A stretch of DNA of 64,000 bases from Chloroflexota bacterium (GCA_023473795.1 JAMCYS010000098.1:25337-89336), one strand, 5' to 3'; positions 54,388 through 62,910 are shown, counted from the stretch's first letter. Numbers and translations are program-made. Notes: generated by a model not told the origin, from the letters alone.

Positions 54388-55218
54388 TTAGCCCTTGACC
54401 GCGCCGAGCGTCAGTCCCCGAACGACATAACGCTGAGCCGCGGTATAGAGGATGATGGGCGGCAGCGAGCCGAGGGCCGCCGCGGCCATCATGCGCCCCC
54501 AGAAGAAGACATCCTCCACCGCCATCGCCGTGAGGCCGGCGGTGACCGGTCGGGTGTTAGCGTCCTGGTTGAAGACCAGCGCATATAGGAACTCATTCCA
54601 GCTGAGCGTAAAGGAGAAGAGCGCCACCACCACCAGTGCCGGCGCCGAGAGCGGCAAGGTGATGCGCACTAGGGTAGTGAGACGGTTGCAGCCATCGACC
54701 AGCGCCGCCTCCTCCAGCTCCACCGGTACGGTCTTGAAGTAGCCCACGAGCAGCCAGGTACAGAAGGGCACCGTGAAGGTGAGGTAAGAGATGATCAGAC
54801 CCTGGAGCGAATTGAGCAGGCCCAGTGAGCTCATCAACTGGAAGAGCGGAATGAAGAGCACGGCCGGTGGCACGAGGTAGCTGTAGATTAGGCTGCGGGC
54901 TGCGATCGTGCGGCCAGCGAACTGGAGTCGGGCCACGGCGTAGGCGCCCAGAGAGCCGATCGCCATCGACAGCAGCGTGGTCGAGCCGGAGATGATCAGG
55001 CTGTTGCGGAACTGCACGACAAAGGCCGTCCGGGTAAACAGCTCCCGCCAATGTTGAGTGGTGAAAGTGGTGGGGATGATGGCAGCCACCGGGCCGTAGA
55101 TCTCATCGTTGGTCTTGATGGAGGTAACCAGCATCCAATAGAACGGGAAGACCGCCCAGAGCAAGAGGCCCGCCATAACCAAGATAGTGATGACCGTTTT
55201 TCGCCGGCTGCGTCGCAT
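54388..55218 (-). CDS. MalG-type sugar ABC permease
   Basis: 276 residues, six helices. PFYWMLVTSIKTNDEIYG near the N-terminus and the coupling loop ELEEAALVDGCNRLTTLVRITLPLSAPA are typical of the MalG family, followed by SWNEFLYALVF. It pairs with the upstream MalF-type permease, 4 nt away. GGAGG precedes the ATG. Confidence 0.92.
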   Translation of the reverse strand: MRRSRRKTVITILVMAGLLLWAVFPFYWMLVTSIKTNDEIYGPVAAIIPTTFTTQHWRELFTRTAFVVQFRNSLIISGSTTLLSMAIGSLGAYAVARLQFAGRTIAARSLIYSYLVPPAVLFIPLFQLMSSLGLLNSLQGLIISYLTFTVPFCTWLLVGYFKTVPVELEEAALVDGCNRLTTLVRITLPLSAPALVVVALFSFTLSWNEFLYALVFNQDANTRPVTAGLTAMAVEDVFFWGRMMAAAALGSLPPIILYTAAQRYVVRGLTLGAVKG

Positions 55219-55222
55219 TTGC

Positions 55223-56170
55223 TTAATCCTCCTGCAACATCCGGCGGGTGAGGAAGTAGATGATCACCGCCATAAATGGGAAGAACATCAGCGGCACAGC
55301 CGCGCCCATCGCCAGTTGCTTGAGCTCGATGGCGTACTTGAACGAGGTGAAGGGATAGATCTCGCTCACCCCCTGGGGCCCGCCGTGAGTGAGCACGAAG
55401 ACAATCTGCATGTTGTTGGAGGTCCAAATGGTCGAGAGCAGAGTGACGATGATGATCACCGGCACCATGCTTGGCAGAGTGATGTCGAAGAACTTACGGA
55501 TTGCGCCGGCGCCGTCAACTTCTGCCGCCTCGTATAGCTCCTGGGGAATCGCCGCCAGGCCGGCGAGGAAGTTCATGATGTAGAAAGGCGTGCCCTGCCA
55601 GACCACCACGGCGATGATCGAGCCCATAGTGAGGGCCTTGTTGGCCAGCCAGTAAATGTAGTGATCAACCAGGCCCGTCTGGATCAAGGTCTGGCTGAGC
55701 ACACCGCTCAGGTCGTCGTAAATCCAGCGCCAGGTGTAGGCGCCGATGACCACCGGAATCGACCAGGGTAGGAAGAGCAACATCCGCCAGAGGTTCCTGG
55801 GTCTCAGCCCTTCGTGCAGCACCACAGCGGCCGTCATGCCAACCACGAGCTTGACAGCCACACTGCCGAAGGTGTAAACGCCGCTGTTGAGCGCGATTTG
55901 GCGAAAATCTGTGCTCGCCAGCAACTTCTGATAATTGGCTAGACCAACGAAGACACCCTCAGTGCCGATCATCTTGTTGGTCATACTTAGCCAGATGGCG
56001 GAGAAGAACGGGTAGGCCACGAAGCCGAAAAGGACGATTAGCATTGGCAGGGAGAAGAGGAAGCCGCCTGCCCAATCGCGGCCTAGGAGGCGAGCCACGC
56101 CCTGGCGACGCGAGCCGCCCAGGTCGACAGCAGTGAGAACGCCAGAACTGGATGAGTCCGCCATCGGCAC
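55223..56170 (-). CDS. MalF-type sugar ABC permease
   Basis: 315 residues. After a polar N-terminus come FLFSLPMLIVLFGFVAYPFFSAIWLSM and the coupling loop QELYEAAEVDGAGAIRKFFDITLPSMVPV, diagnostic of MalF-type permeases. It is the first gene of the operon; GTG 56170 or ATG 56164 is the start. No MalK/MsmK ATPase gene lies in the operon or window. Confidence 0.92.
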   Translation of the reverse strand: MPMADSSSSGVLTAVDLGGSRRQGVARLLGRDWAGGFLFSLPMLIVLFGFVAYPFFSAIWLSMTNKMIGTEGVFVGLANYQKLLASTDFRQIALNSGVYTFGSVAVKLVVGMTAAVVLHEGLRPRNLWRMLLFLPWSIPVVIGAYTWRWIYDDLSGVLSQTLIQTGLVDHYIYWLANKALTMGSIIAVVVWQGTPFYIMNFLAGLAAIPQELYEAAEVDGAGAIRKFFDITLPSMVPVIIIVTLLSTIWTSNNMQIVFVLTHGGPQGVSEIYPFTSFKYAIELKQLAMGAAVPLMFFPFMAVIIYFLTRRMLQED

Positions 56171-56258
56171 GCTTACCTCGCAAGATGGCCGGGAGCCAAG
56201 TCTGGGACGGCTCTCGAGGCTTCGGTCTCGACAGCTGGTTCCAGAGAAGCATCACCAG

Positions 56259-56270
56259 ACGATCGATCGT
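56259..56270. promoter_or_regulatory. 12-bp palindrome in the leader of the sugar ABC operon
   Basis: ACGATCGATCGT is a perfect palindrome about 35 nt downstream of the predicted minus-strand transcription start and about 90 nt before the MalF-type start. It is a candidate repressor site. Confidence 0.4.
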
Positions 56271-56309
56271 AGGCCTGTTGGACTAGACGGTTTTGACACA
56301 GTGCGGGGC

Positions 56310-56338
56310 AGTATACTCGCGGACTTCAGCCAAGTCAA
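56310..56338 (-). promoter_or_regulatory. Promoter of the sugar ABC importer operon
   Basis: On the minus strand TTGACT (56338 to 56333), a 17-bp spacer and TATACT (56315 to 56310). This is a strong vegetative-type promoter. Confidence 0.75.
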
Positions 56339-56341
56339 GTA

Positions 56342-56350
56342 TGTTATAAT
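56342..56350 (+). promoter_or_regulatory. Extended -10 promoter of the femX-murE operon
   Basis: TGT-TATAAT (56342-56350) lies 32 nt ahead of the GTG start. It sits only 3 bp from the -35 of the divergent sugar ABC promoter, so the two would compete for polymerase. Confidence 0.55.
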
Positions 56351-56381
56351 CGGCCGGAGAGAGCTTACGGCGGAAGGGCGT

Positions 56382-57530
56382 GTGCGCATTCGCCATGTCA
56401 CCGACCCGGCGGAGTGGGCGGCCCTGGTGGGCTCCTCACCTCGCGGCGGGGTCCTGCAATCTTATGAGTGGGGTGAGTTCAAGGCCCTGCTCGGCTGGCG
56501 GGCGGTTCGGCTTCTCCTAGAGGACGACGGGCGCCCGCGCGGCGGGGTGCAGCTGTTGCTGCGCCCCTCGCCTTTGGGAACGGTGGCGTACGTGCCCCGC
56601 GGGCCCTTGGTTGCGCCCGAGGATGCCGAAGCGATGGCCGCCGCGTTCTCGGCCCTGCACCAGGTTGCGCGCTCCGCCGGGGCTTTCTTCTTGAAGATCG
56701 AGCCGGACTGGCCGCACTCGCCCGAGCTGGTGGCCGCTCTGGCGGCCCAGGGCTTCCGCGCCGCGGGTACCGTGCAGCCCCGCAGCACGATCGTCGTCGA
56801 TCTGACCGCCCCGACGGACGAAATCTTCTCGCGACTGACCAGGCAAGCCCGCTACAACGTGCGCCTGGCTCAGCGGCACGGCCTGCGCTGTGAAGAGGGT
56901 TCCGCGGCCGATCTGCCGGAGTTCTACGCCCTGCTGGTGGAGACGGCGCGCCGGGGCCACTTCTACGTTCACCCCGCCGGCTACTACGGTGAGCTTTGGG
57001 GCCGCTTCGCCGAGCGCGGCGCGGCCCGGCTCTTGCTGGTGAGGTCGGGCGCGGGGACACCGTCCCCGCGCCCTAGAGAGTCGACCGACGCGGGGACGCT
57101 GGCGGCAACGCTGTTTCTAGTTGTCGGCGGTACTGCCTACCAGCTGTACAGCGGCTCCCGCGCCGAGGGCCGGCGGCACAAGCCCAACGACCTGCTCCAG
57201 TGGGGCGCCCTGCTGCGGGCGCGCGAGCTCGGCTGCCGGGCCTACGATCTGTGGGGTATACCGGATGCGGTGGTGGCAGGCGAGCCGGAGGCGACCCAAC
57301 CCGACCTGACCGGCAGCGCCGTCGCCGGGACGTTTACCGGCGTGTACCTGTTCAAGCGCAACTTCGGCGGGGTCGTGACCCGCACGGTGGGCGCCTTCGA
57401 CTACGCCTACTCGCCGGGACGCTACAGGCTCTGGCGCACCCTGTTGCCCGCGGTCGGCAAGGTGCGCGAGTTCGTGGCCGACCGGGGCGCCGCCCGCGAG
57501 AGGACTACTCTGGAGGCCTATGAAACTTAG
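56382..57530 (+). CDS. FemX/FemAB-type peptidoglycan bridge-forming aminoacyltransferase with an in-frame repeat insertion
   Basis: 382 residues. Two GNAT-like halves: GGVLQSYEWGEFKALLGW at the N-terminus, FLKIEPDWP, TRQARYNVRLAQRHG, and the C-terminal YQLYSGSRAEGRRHKPNDLLQWGALLRARELGCRAYDLWGIPD plus GVYLFKRNFGG, as in FemABX enzymes that add the first residue of the peptide cross-bridge to lipid-linked precursor. Residues about 222-239, rich in G/P/S/R, are encoded by a palindromic repeat (57047-57097) that interrupts an otherwise typical strand. It overlaps murE by 11 bp. Confidence 0.88.
   Translation: MRIRHVTDPAEWAALVGSSPRGGVLQSYEWGEFKALLGWRAVRLLLEDDGRPRGGVQLLLRPSPLGTVAYVPRGPLVAPEDAEAMAAAFSALHQVARSAGAFFLKIEPDWPHSPELVAALAAQGFRAAGTVQPRSTIVVDLTAPTDEIFSRLTRQARYNVRLAQRHGLRCEEGSAADLPEFYALLVETARRGHFYVHPAGYYGELWGRFAERGAARLLLVRSGAGTPSPRPRESTDAGTLAATLFLVVGGTAYQLYSGSRAEGRRHKPNDLLQWGALLRARELGCRAYDLWGIPDAVVAGEPEATQPDLTGSAVAGTFTGVYLFKRNFGGVVTRTVGAFDYAYSPGRYRLWRTLLPAVGKVREFVADRGAARERTTLEAYET
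57047..57097. repeat. Palindromic repeat element inside the femX reading frame
   Basis: GGGCGCGGGGAC (57047-57058) and GTCCCCGCGCCC (57062-57073) form a 12-bp perfect hairpin with a 3-nt loop. GTCCCCGCG (57062-57070) also pairs with CGCGGGGAC (57089-57097) across 18 nt containing CCCTAGA. The GTCCCCGCG-CCCTAGA-CGCGGGGAC layout is repeated in the spacer at 2000-2036. Confidence 0.75.
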
Positions 57531-59028
57531 CGAACTGCTCGCCGACGTGCCGGTGAGGAGCACGCGAGGGAGCCTGGCGATAGACGTCGCCGGCATCACC
57601 GCCGATTCTCGCCAGGCCAAGCCGGGCGACGTTTTCCTTGCCCTGGCCGGCCGGGAGGTCGATGGCCATCGCCATGCGCCCCAGGCCGTGGCCAAGGGCG
57701 CCGCGGCTCTCGTAGTGGAGCGCGAGCTGCCGGACCTGGCCGTGCCCCAGGCCGTGGTGCCCAACACCCGCCAGGCCCTGGCCTTGATGGCCGCGGCCTT
57801 CTACGGGCGCCCGGGGCGTCGCCTGCGTGTCATCGGCGTGACCGGCACTGATGGCAAGACCACCACCAGCACCCTGATCGCCTCCATTCTGGAGGCGGCC
57901 GGACACACCACCGGCCTGATCACTACTGTAGCCGCCAAGATAGCCGGTCGCGATTGGGACACCGGCCTGCACACCACGACGCCCGACCCGCTCGACTTCC
58001 ACCGCTTTCTGGGCCAGATGGCGCAGGAGGGCCTGCGGTATGCCGTGATCGAGTCCACCTCCCACGGCCTCGACCAGGACCGCACTCTGGGCGCCGAGTA
58101 CGACGTGGCCTGCGTCACGAACGTCACCCACGAGCATCTCGACTACCACGGCAGCTATGAGGCTTACCTGGCCGCCAAGGCCAAGCTCTTCCGCGCCCTG
58201 GCCACCACCTACCGCAAGCCCGGCGTGCCCAAAGTGAGCGTGCTCAATGCGGACGACGACTCCTACGCCCAGCTCAAGGACTTCCCCGGCGACGTCAACC
58301 TGACCTATGGCATCGACCGCCCCGCCAACGTGCACCCGCTGGACCTCTCCCTCTCCGTGGATGGCATCCGCCTGCGTGCGGCCACGCCCGCGGGCGAGGT
58401 GGCGGTGGCCAGTCCTCTCTTGGGGCGCTACAACGCCTACAATCTCCTGGCCGCCATCGCCGTGGCCGTCTCCCAGGGAGTGCGCGCGGCGGACATCGCG
58501 GCGGGGGTTGCGGCCGTGCGCGGCGTGGTCGGTCGGCTGGAGAGGATAGACCTAGGCCAGGATTTCACGGCTGTAGTGGATTTTGCCCACACGCCCAATT
58601 CCCTGCGGAGGATGTTGGAGCTGGCCCGGCAGCTCACCACGGGACGGGTAATCGTGACCTTCGGCTGCGCCGGGCTGCGCGACTGGGAGAAACGGCCGGC
58701 GATGGGCGAGGTCGCCGCTCGCCTCGCCGATCTGACCGTTATCACGTCTGAGGATCCCCGCACGGAGGATCCCGAGGCGATCATGGCTCAGGTGGCGGCG
58801 GGTGCCGACCGGGGCGGCGGGCGCGAGGGTGAAACCTATTGGCGCGTCGCCGACCGCGCGGCGGCCATCCGCTTCGCCGTCGACCTGGCCCGTCCGGGCG
58901 ATCTGGTGGTGGCCACGGGCAAGGGCCACGAGCAATCGATGTGCTGGGGCACCGTGGAGTACCCGTGGAGCGAACACGAGGCCCTGCGCCAGGCCATCTC
59001 CGAGCGCCTGGCCCGCGACAAGAGGTGA
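57520..59028 (+). CDS. murE: MurE-type UDP-N-acetylmuramyl-tripeptide synthetase
   Basis: 502 residues. Three Mur-ligase domains: SLAIDVAGITADSRQAKPGDVFLAL, ATP loop GTDGKTT (109-115), carbamylated-lysine site YLAAKAKLF (K220) and the C-terminal KRPAMGE and GKGHEQ. It adds the third residue to UDP-MurNAc-L-Ala-D-Glu. The specificity loop, DNPR in meso-diaminopimelate enzymes, is EDPR here (411-414), so the amino acid cannot be assigned and need not be diaminopimelate. Overlap with femX links third-residue addition with bridge formation. Confidence 0.9.
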   Translation: MKLSELLADVPVRSTRGSLAIDVAGITADSRQAKPGDVFLALAGREVDGHRHAPQAVAKGAAALVVERELPDLAVPQAVVPNTRQALALMAAAFYGRPGRRLRVIGVTGTDGKTTTSTLIASILEAAGHTTGLITTVAAKIAGRDWDTGLHTTTPDPLDFHRFLGQMAQEGLRYAVIESTSHGLDQDRTLGAEYDVACVTNVTHEHLDYHGSYEAYLAAKAKLFRALATTYRKPGVPKVSVLNADDDSYAQLKDFPGDVNLTYGIDRPANVHPLDLSLSVDGIRLRAATPAGEVAVASPLLGRYNAYNLLAAIAVAVSQGVRAADIAAGVAAVRGVVGRLERIDLGQDFTAVVDFAHTPNSLRRMLELARQLTTGRVIVTFGCAGLRDWEKRPAMGEVAARLADLTVITSEDPRTEDPEAIMAQVAAGADRGGGREGETYWRVADRAAAIRFAVDLARPGDLVVATGKGHEQSMCWGTVEYPWSEHEALRQAISERLARDKR

Positions 59029-59032
59029 GAGT

Positions 59033-60139
59033 TTGAAGTTGACTTTCCCCCGCCTGACTACCGTCTGGGTGCCGTTACAGACACTGTTCCTGAAGAACGG
59101 CGTCGAGCTGATTCTGCCGCCGGCCCCCAGCAAGCGTACCCTCTCCCTGGGAACCAAGTATGCCCCGGAGTGGATCTGTCTACCCTATAAGATCCTGCTC
59201 GGCAACTCGATCGAGGGCATGGAGATGGGCGCCGACACGGTGCTCAGCGTCAGCGGTCCCGGTCTTTGCCGACTGGGCTGCTACTCCTCCCTGCAGGAGG
59301 CCGCCCTGCGCGACCTGGGCTACCAGTTCGAGATGCGCTGTTTCAACTGGCAGGAGAAGCAGATCGTCGGCCTGGTGGAGTTCCTGCGCGACATCTTCCC
59401 CGGCAAGCCGCTCTTAGACCTGATCGGCGACATCAAGTTCGGCATCCAGCAACTGATGCTGCTGGACGACCTAGAGCGGCGCACGCTCAAGTTGCGGGCG
59501 CGCGAGGCCGAGCGCGGCGCGGTCAGCCGCTTCTGGCGGACCGTGCCCGAGAGGGTGGGTGCCGCCTACTCTCCAGCCCAGCTGAAGCAGGTGCGCAGAG
59601 AGCTGGCGGCCGAGTTGGAGGCGATTCCCCTCGATCCTCGCCGGGTGCCGCTGCGCGTCGGCATGCTGGGTGAGTTCTTCATGGTCGTGGACCCTTTTAC
59701 CAATATGGATCTCGCCATCGAGCTGGGCCACATGGGCGTGGAGATCGAACGCTCGGCCTGGATCAGCGATTGGGCCAGGGTCTGGCTTTTCCTGGAGGCC
59801 GTGGGGCTCAGCCACGGTAACAAGGTGAAGAAAGCGGCCAGCCCGTACTTGAAGAGAGACGTCTCCGGTGACGCCATCCAGACCCTGGGCGAGACGGTCC
59901 TGCACTCGCACGAGGGCTTCGACGGCGTGGTGCACTTGCAGCCCTTCACCTGCATGCCCGAGATCATCGCGCAGAACATGCTGCCCCAGGTCAGCCGCGA
60001 GCACGATATCCCGGTGCTCTGCCTGGTGCTGGACGAGCAGATGGGGCGGGCGGGCCTGGTGACGCGCCTGGAGGCGTTCGTCGACCTCATGCTGAGGCGC
60101 CGCCAGAAGCGCGGCCTGGCCGTCGCGGCGGGAGTGTAG
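59033..60139 (+). CDS. 2-hydroxyacyl-CoA dehydratase-related iron-sulfur protein (CoA-enzyme activase family, COG3581-like)
   Basis: 368 residues from TTG 59033; the open frame further left overlaps murE without homology. Conserved cysteines stand at C49 (EWICLPYK), C79 and C83 (SGPGLCRLGCYSSLQ) and C307 (LQPFTCMPEIIAQNML), the pattern of subunits that hold a [4Fe-4S] cluster in 2-hydroxyacyl-CoA dehydratase-like complexes and their large activase relatives. Its ATPase activator is not in the window. Why it lies 4 nt after murE is unclear. Confidence 0.75.
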   Translation: MKLTFPRLTTVWVPLQTLFLKNGVELILPPAPSKRTLSLGTKYAPEWICLPYKILLGNSIEGMEMGADTVLSVSGPGLCRLGCYSSLQEAALRDLGYQFEMRCFNWQEKQIVGLVEFLRDIFPGKPLLDLIGDIKFGIQQLMLLDDLERRTLKLRAREAERGAVSRFWRTVPERVGAAYSPAQLKQVRRELAAELEAIPLDPRRVPLRVGMLGEFFMVVDPFTNMDLAIELGHMGVEIERSAWISDWARVWLFLEAVGLSHGNKVKKAASPYLKRDVSGDAIQTLGETVLHSHEGFDGVVHLQPFTCMPEIIAQNMLPQVSREHDIPVLCLVLDEQMGRAGLVTRLEAFVDLMLRRRQKRGLAVAAGV

Positions 60140-60192
60140 GAGCGGTCCGCGGCCGCTGGCGCTTGCCGCGCGGCACTGGGGGAGGAAAGGCG

Positions 60193-60738
60193 ATGGCGAC
60201 CACTGAAGCCCAGGGGCAGAGTCCCAGCAGGGGGCGTGCGTCATTGGAGCAACGGCTGCTCGAGAAGATCCGCCGCCACGAGCGAGTCAGCAAGAATATC
60301 AACCAGCTAGCGGACGAGCAGCTGACCCTCGGGCAACGCTTAGCGGACGGCCTGGCCGATGGCGTCGGCAGCTGGAGCTTCATCATCACCTTCCTGGTGA
60401 TGATCGTGCTCTGGGTGGGCGCGAACGGCTTCCTGCTGGTAACGCGGGGCTGGGACCCATATCCCTTCATCCTGCTCAACCTAGTCCTCTCCTTCCTCGC
60501 CGGTCTGCAAGCGCCCGTTATTATGATGAGCCAGAACCGCCAAGAGGCGAAGGATAGAATCCGAGCCGAGCACGACTATGAAGTCAACCTGAAAGCAGAG
60601 GTGGAGATCGAGCAGCTGCAGGAGAAGTTGGACTTGCTGCGCGAGAAGCAGTGGCAGGAGCTGGTGGCCATGCAGCAGCGGCAGATAGCGCTCCTGGAGC
60701 AACAGATCAAATTGCTAGAGGATTGGCGGCGCCCCTAA
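60193..60738 (+). CDS. DUF1003 membrane protein
   Basis: 181 residues. The N-terminal helical part (NINQLADEQLTLGQRLADGLADGVGSW) precedes two membrane helices (SFIITFLVMIVLWVGANGFLL and PFILLNLVLSFLAGLQAPVIMMSQNRQEAKDR), the DUF1003 core. The C-terminus is a long charged coiled coil (about 125-178). The function of this family is unknown. GGAGG lies 7 nt before ATG 60193. It is the last gene of the femX-murE run. Confidence 0.85.
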   Translation: MATTEAQGQSPSRGRASLEQRLLEKIRRHERVSKNINQLADEQLTLGQRLADGLADGVGSWSFIITFLVMIVLWVGANGFLLVTRGWDPYPFILLNLVLSFLAGLQAPVIMMSQNRQEAKDRIRAEHDYEVNLKAEVEIEQLQEKLDLLREKQWQELVAMQQRQIALLEQQIKLLEDWRRP

Positions 60739-60756
60739 CCGCGGGAGAGCCACAAT

Positions 60757-61737
60757 CTAGCGTCTTAAGTAGTCCAGGATCCCGTCGGCGTAGGCGCGAG
60801 CCACCGCTGCCAGAAAGTCGTCCTTGGCCAGCAGCTCGGCCTCTGCCGGATGGCTCAGGTAGAGACCCTCGCCCAGGGCGGCCGGCATCTCGCTGGCGCG
60901 GGCGACAATGCCGCCCGCCGGCCCCAGAATGAAGAACGGGGCGCCCCCCGTGGCCTCGCTATCCTTCTTCACCCCGCGCGCCTGGGTGTTGTAGCCGTAG
61001 GCCCTGATTCCCGCGACGAGATGGTTGAAGATGTCGGTGGCCAGTTGCTTGCTCTTGGCGCTGAAGGTCCGGTTGGCGTTGTAGTAGACCTCGGTGCCGC
61101 GCGACCCCGTCGAGCCGGCGTTGAAGTGGATGGAAACGAAGGCGTCGGCCTGTTCGCGGTTGGCCACGTCAGACCTGGCCTGCAGGTCGTCGGAAACGCC
61201 CACCGCGGCGTCGCCGTTGAGGTCACGGCCCGCCGCGTTAACTTCGGCGTCGCTCGTGCGGGTGAGCACGACCGTGACTCCGGCCTGGCGCAGCCAATCC
61301 GCGGTCCGTAGAGCCACCTTGAGATTGATGTCCTTCTCGAGCAGCTGCCTGCCGTCGGCCAGGCGGGTGGTGGCGCCGCTCCATTGGCCCGCGTGGCCGG
61401 GGTCCAGCACCACCGTCCGGGGCGCACCGATTGAGGCGATTGGAGGAGCGGTCGCGGCGGTGGGCGAAGGAACTGCCGTCGCCGTAGCGGCCGCGGTGGC
61501 GGTGGCGGTGGCGGTCGCCATCTCGCCCGTAGGGGTTGCGCCGCCCCGGGTGGACGGCTGCTCGCGGGACCCGAATTCCTGGGGCGGGCCCGCCTGGGCC
61601 AGAAGGGCGGCAGTAGGCGCCGGGTCGGCGCCGCCCAGGGTGGCGAGCGGCTCCGCTTGCACGAGGGAGATAGCCGCCACCAACGCCGCCAGCCCCAAGA
61701 ACGCCGCACCGCCCCGCGATCCCCTGCCCATGCCCAT
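60757..61737 (-). CDS. Exported N-acetylmuramoyl-L-alanine amidase (Amidase_3)
   Basis: About 326 residues. An N-terminal hydrophobic signal and a long Ala/Thr/Pro-rich linker (about 35-100) precede the zinc amidase domain: VVLDPGHAGQ (zinc His), LLEKDINLKVA (zinc Glu), FVSIHFNAG (zinc His) and the catalytic glutamate near MPAALGEGLYLSHPAEAELL. It cleaves the bond between MurNAc and the stem peptide during division or remodelling. ATG 61737 is chosen; GTG 61755 is possible. It is convergent with the DUF1003 gene. Confidence 0.9.
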   Translation of the reverse strand: MGMGRGSRGGAAFLGLAALVAAISLVQAEPLATLGGADPAPTAALLAQAGPPQEFGSREQPSTRGGATPTGEMATATATATAAATATAVPSPTAATAPPIASIGAPRTVVLDPGHAGQWSGATTRLADGRQLLEKDINLKVALRTADWLRQAGVTVVLTRTSDAEVNAAGRDLNGDAAVGVSDDLQARSDVANREQADAFVSIHFNAGSTGSRGTEVYYNANRTFSAKSKQLATDIFNHLVAGIRAYGYNTQARGVKKDSEATGGAPFFILGPAGGIVARASEMPAALGEGLYLSHPAEAELLAKDDFLAAVARAYADGILDYLRR

Positions 61738-61882
61738 TGCCAACCCCCCGCCCACTCATTGATGGTGCCGGCCCTCGCGCGCTGAGCGCCAGGAGCGGAC
61801 GGTTGGCTATGGTATAGACCCTACGTCAGATAGTCAATTGAAGGAGAGCGCTAGCCGGCAGGGTCGGCGGTGGGGGCCGCAG

Positions 61883-62242
61883 CTAGTCTGCCACTCCGAC
61901 CTCGATGGCGGCGTTGGCGACGATGACTTCGTCGTTCTTGTCGCCGAGACGGGGGCTGGCATGGCCGCTGTGGTAGAGCATACCGCCGGGAACGACCTCG
62001 ATCTGTTTCTGGCCGTGGGGCAGGGCTCCGGCCAGCGCCTCGCGGTCCACCCGTTCGGGGTACGGCGTGGCGATGGTGACGCGCACCACCATCTTGTCCA
62101 CGTCGTCCAGGGCCAGCAGCTCGCGCAGCCCGACCAGGTAGTTCCAGCTGATAGCGTCTTTGATGGCCCGCATGGCGGCGTCAGTGGGGCTCTGTCCGTG
62201 CTGGTCGATGCCGTTGCCGAACTCGATAAGCAGCCTGCGCAT
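61883..62242 (-). CDS. Lin0512 family protein
   Basis: 119 residues. MRRLLIEFGNGIDQHGQSPTDAAMRAIKDAISWNYLVGLREL, the mid-part MVVRVTIATPYPERVD and the end VIVANAAIEVGV match my recollection of the Lin0512 family of small conserved proteins with unknown function. ATG 62242 has GGAGG 7 nt upstream; the frame to 62320 is unsupported. It follows the SH3-type gene by 14 nt in one transcript. Confidence 0.8.
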   Translation of the reverse strand: MRRLLIEFGNGIDQHGQSPTDAAMRAIKDAISWNYLVGLRELLALDDVDKMVVRVTIATPYPERVDREALAGALPHGQKQIEVVPGGMLYHSGHASPRLGDKNDEVIVANAAIEVGVAD

Positions 62243-62256
62243 GGGCCGGCCTCCGC

Positions 62257-62910
62257 TCAATCCAGTTTGATTAGCTTCCAGTATACGAAGCCGTGGACGC
62301 CCTGATAGTCGACTTGCCACCAGCGCGGCTCCACGGGGTCGATGGCCTCACCCTCCACGATGCGGAGGACGTAGACCCGGTCACCCAGTGGGATGCTGGC
62401 CAGCGCCGCGCTGCTCGAGTCGGGCTCCGCCCGGATCACGGCGGCGCCACCGTAGGCGGGCACGGCCGCGCCCCAGCCGAGTCCGGCGGGCGTCGGGGTG
62501 GCCGGACGCGGCGCGTTGGTGGCCGTCGGTTTGGGTGGCACCGGGGTTGCCGTGGCCGCGGGAACCTGGGTGGCCGGCGCCTGCGTGGGGCGCACGGTCG
62601 GCGTGGCTGGTGCTTTTGTCGCCGTGGGCGGGGGCACGGTGGCGGTCTTGGCCGGCGAGGCGGAGGCGGCCGCGGTTGGCGTGGTCGTCAGGCTGGGGGC
62701 CACCGTCGCCGTGGCGGGCGCGGTACTGGTGGGCAACACCGTGCGAGTGACTCTCGCCGCGCCGTTCATGCCTAGGAAGCTGCGGAACAGGTTGTTGACC
62801 CCGTTGTCGCCCACCCAGGTGAGCAACAGCCAGCCCGGCACGAGGATGGCGGCGATGGCGATGAACATCACGAGCCGGTAGCGAGGCCCCTTGTCTTCGG
62901 GCTCGTCCAA
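62257..62910 (-). CDS. Membrane-anchored SH3-type domain protein with a Thr/Pro-rich stalk
   Basis: 217 residues. A short cytoplasmic N-terminus and one membrane helix (about 12-33) are followed by a long A/T/P linker (about 60-142) and a C-terminal bacterial SH3-like domain (VIRAEPDSSSAALASIPLGDRVYVLRI, WWQVDYQGVHGFVYWKLIKL). It probably binds cell wall outside the membrane. TTG 62910 is the likely start. Neighbouring Lin0512 and amidase genes lie downstream on the same strand. Confidence 0.78.
   Translation of the reverse strand: MDEPEDKGPRYRLVMFIAIAAILVPGWLLLTWVGDNGVNNLFRSFLGMNGAARVTRTVLPTSTAPATATVAPSLTTTPTAAASASPAKTATVPPPTATKAPATPTVRPTQAPATQVPAATATPVPPKPTATNAPRPATPTPAGLGWGAAVPAYGGAAVIRAEPDSSSAALASIPLGDRVYVLRIVEGEAIDPVEPRWWQVDYQGVHGFVYWKLIKLD

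Noticed and set aside
56293..56317. TTGACA followed by TATACT on the plus strand as a femX promoter
   Set aside because: The spacer is only 13 bp, too short for a vegetative promoter; the TATACT is part of the well-spaced minus-strand promoter.
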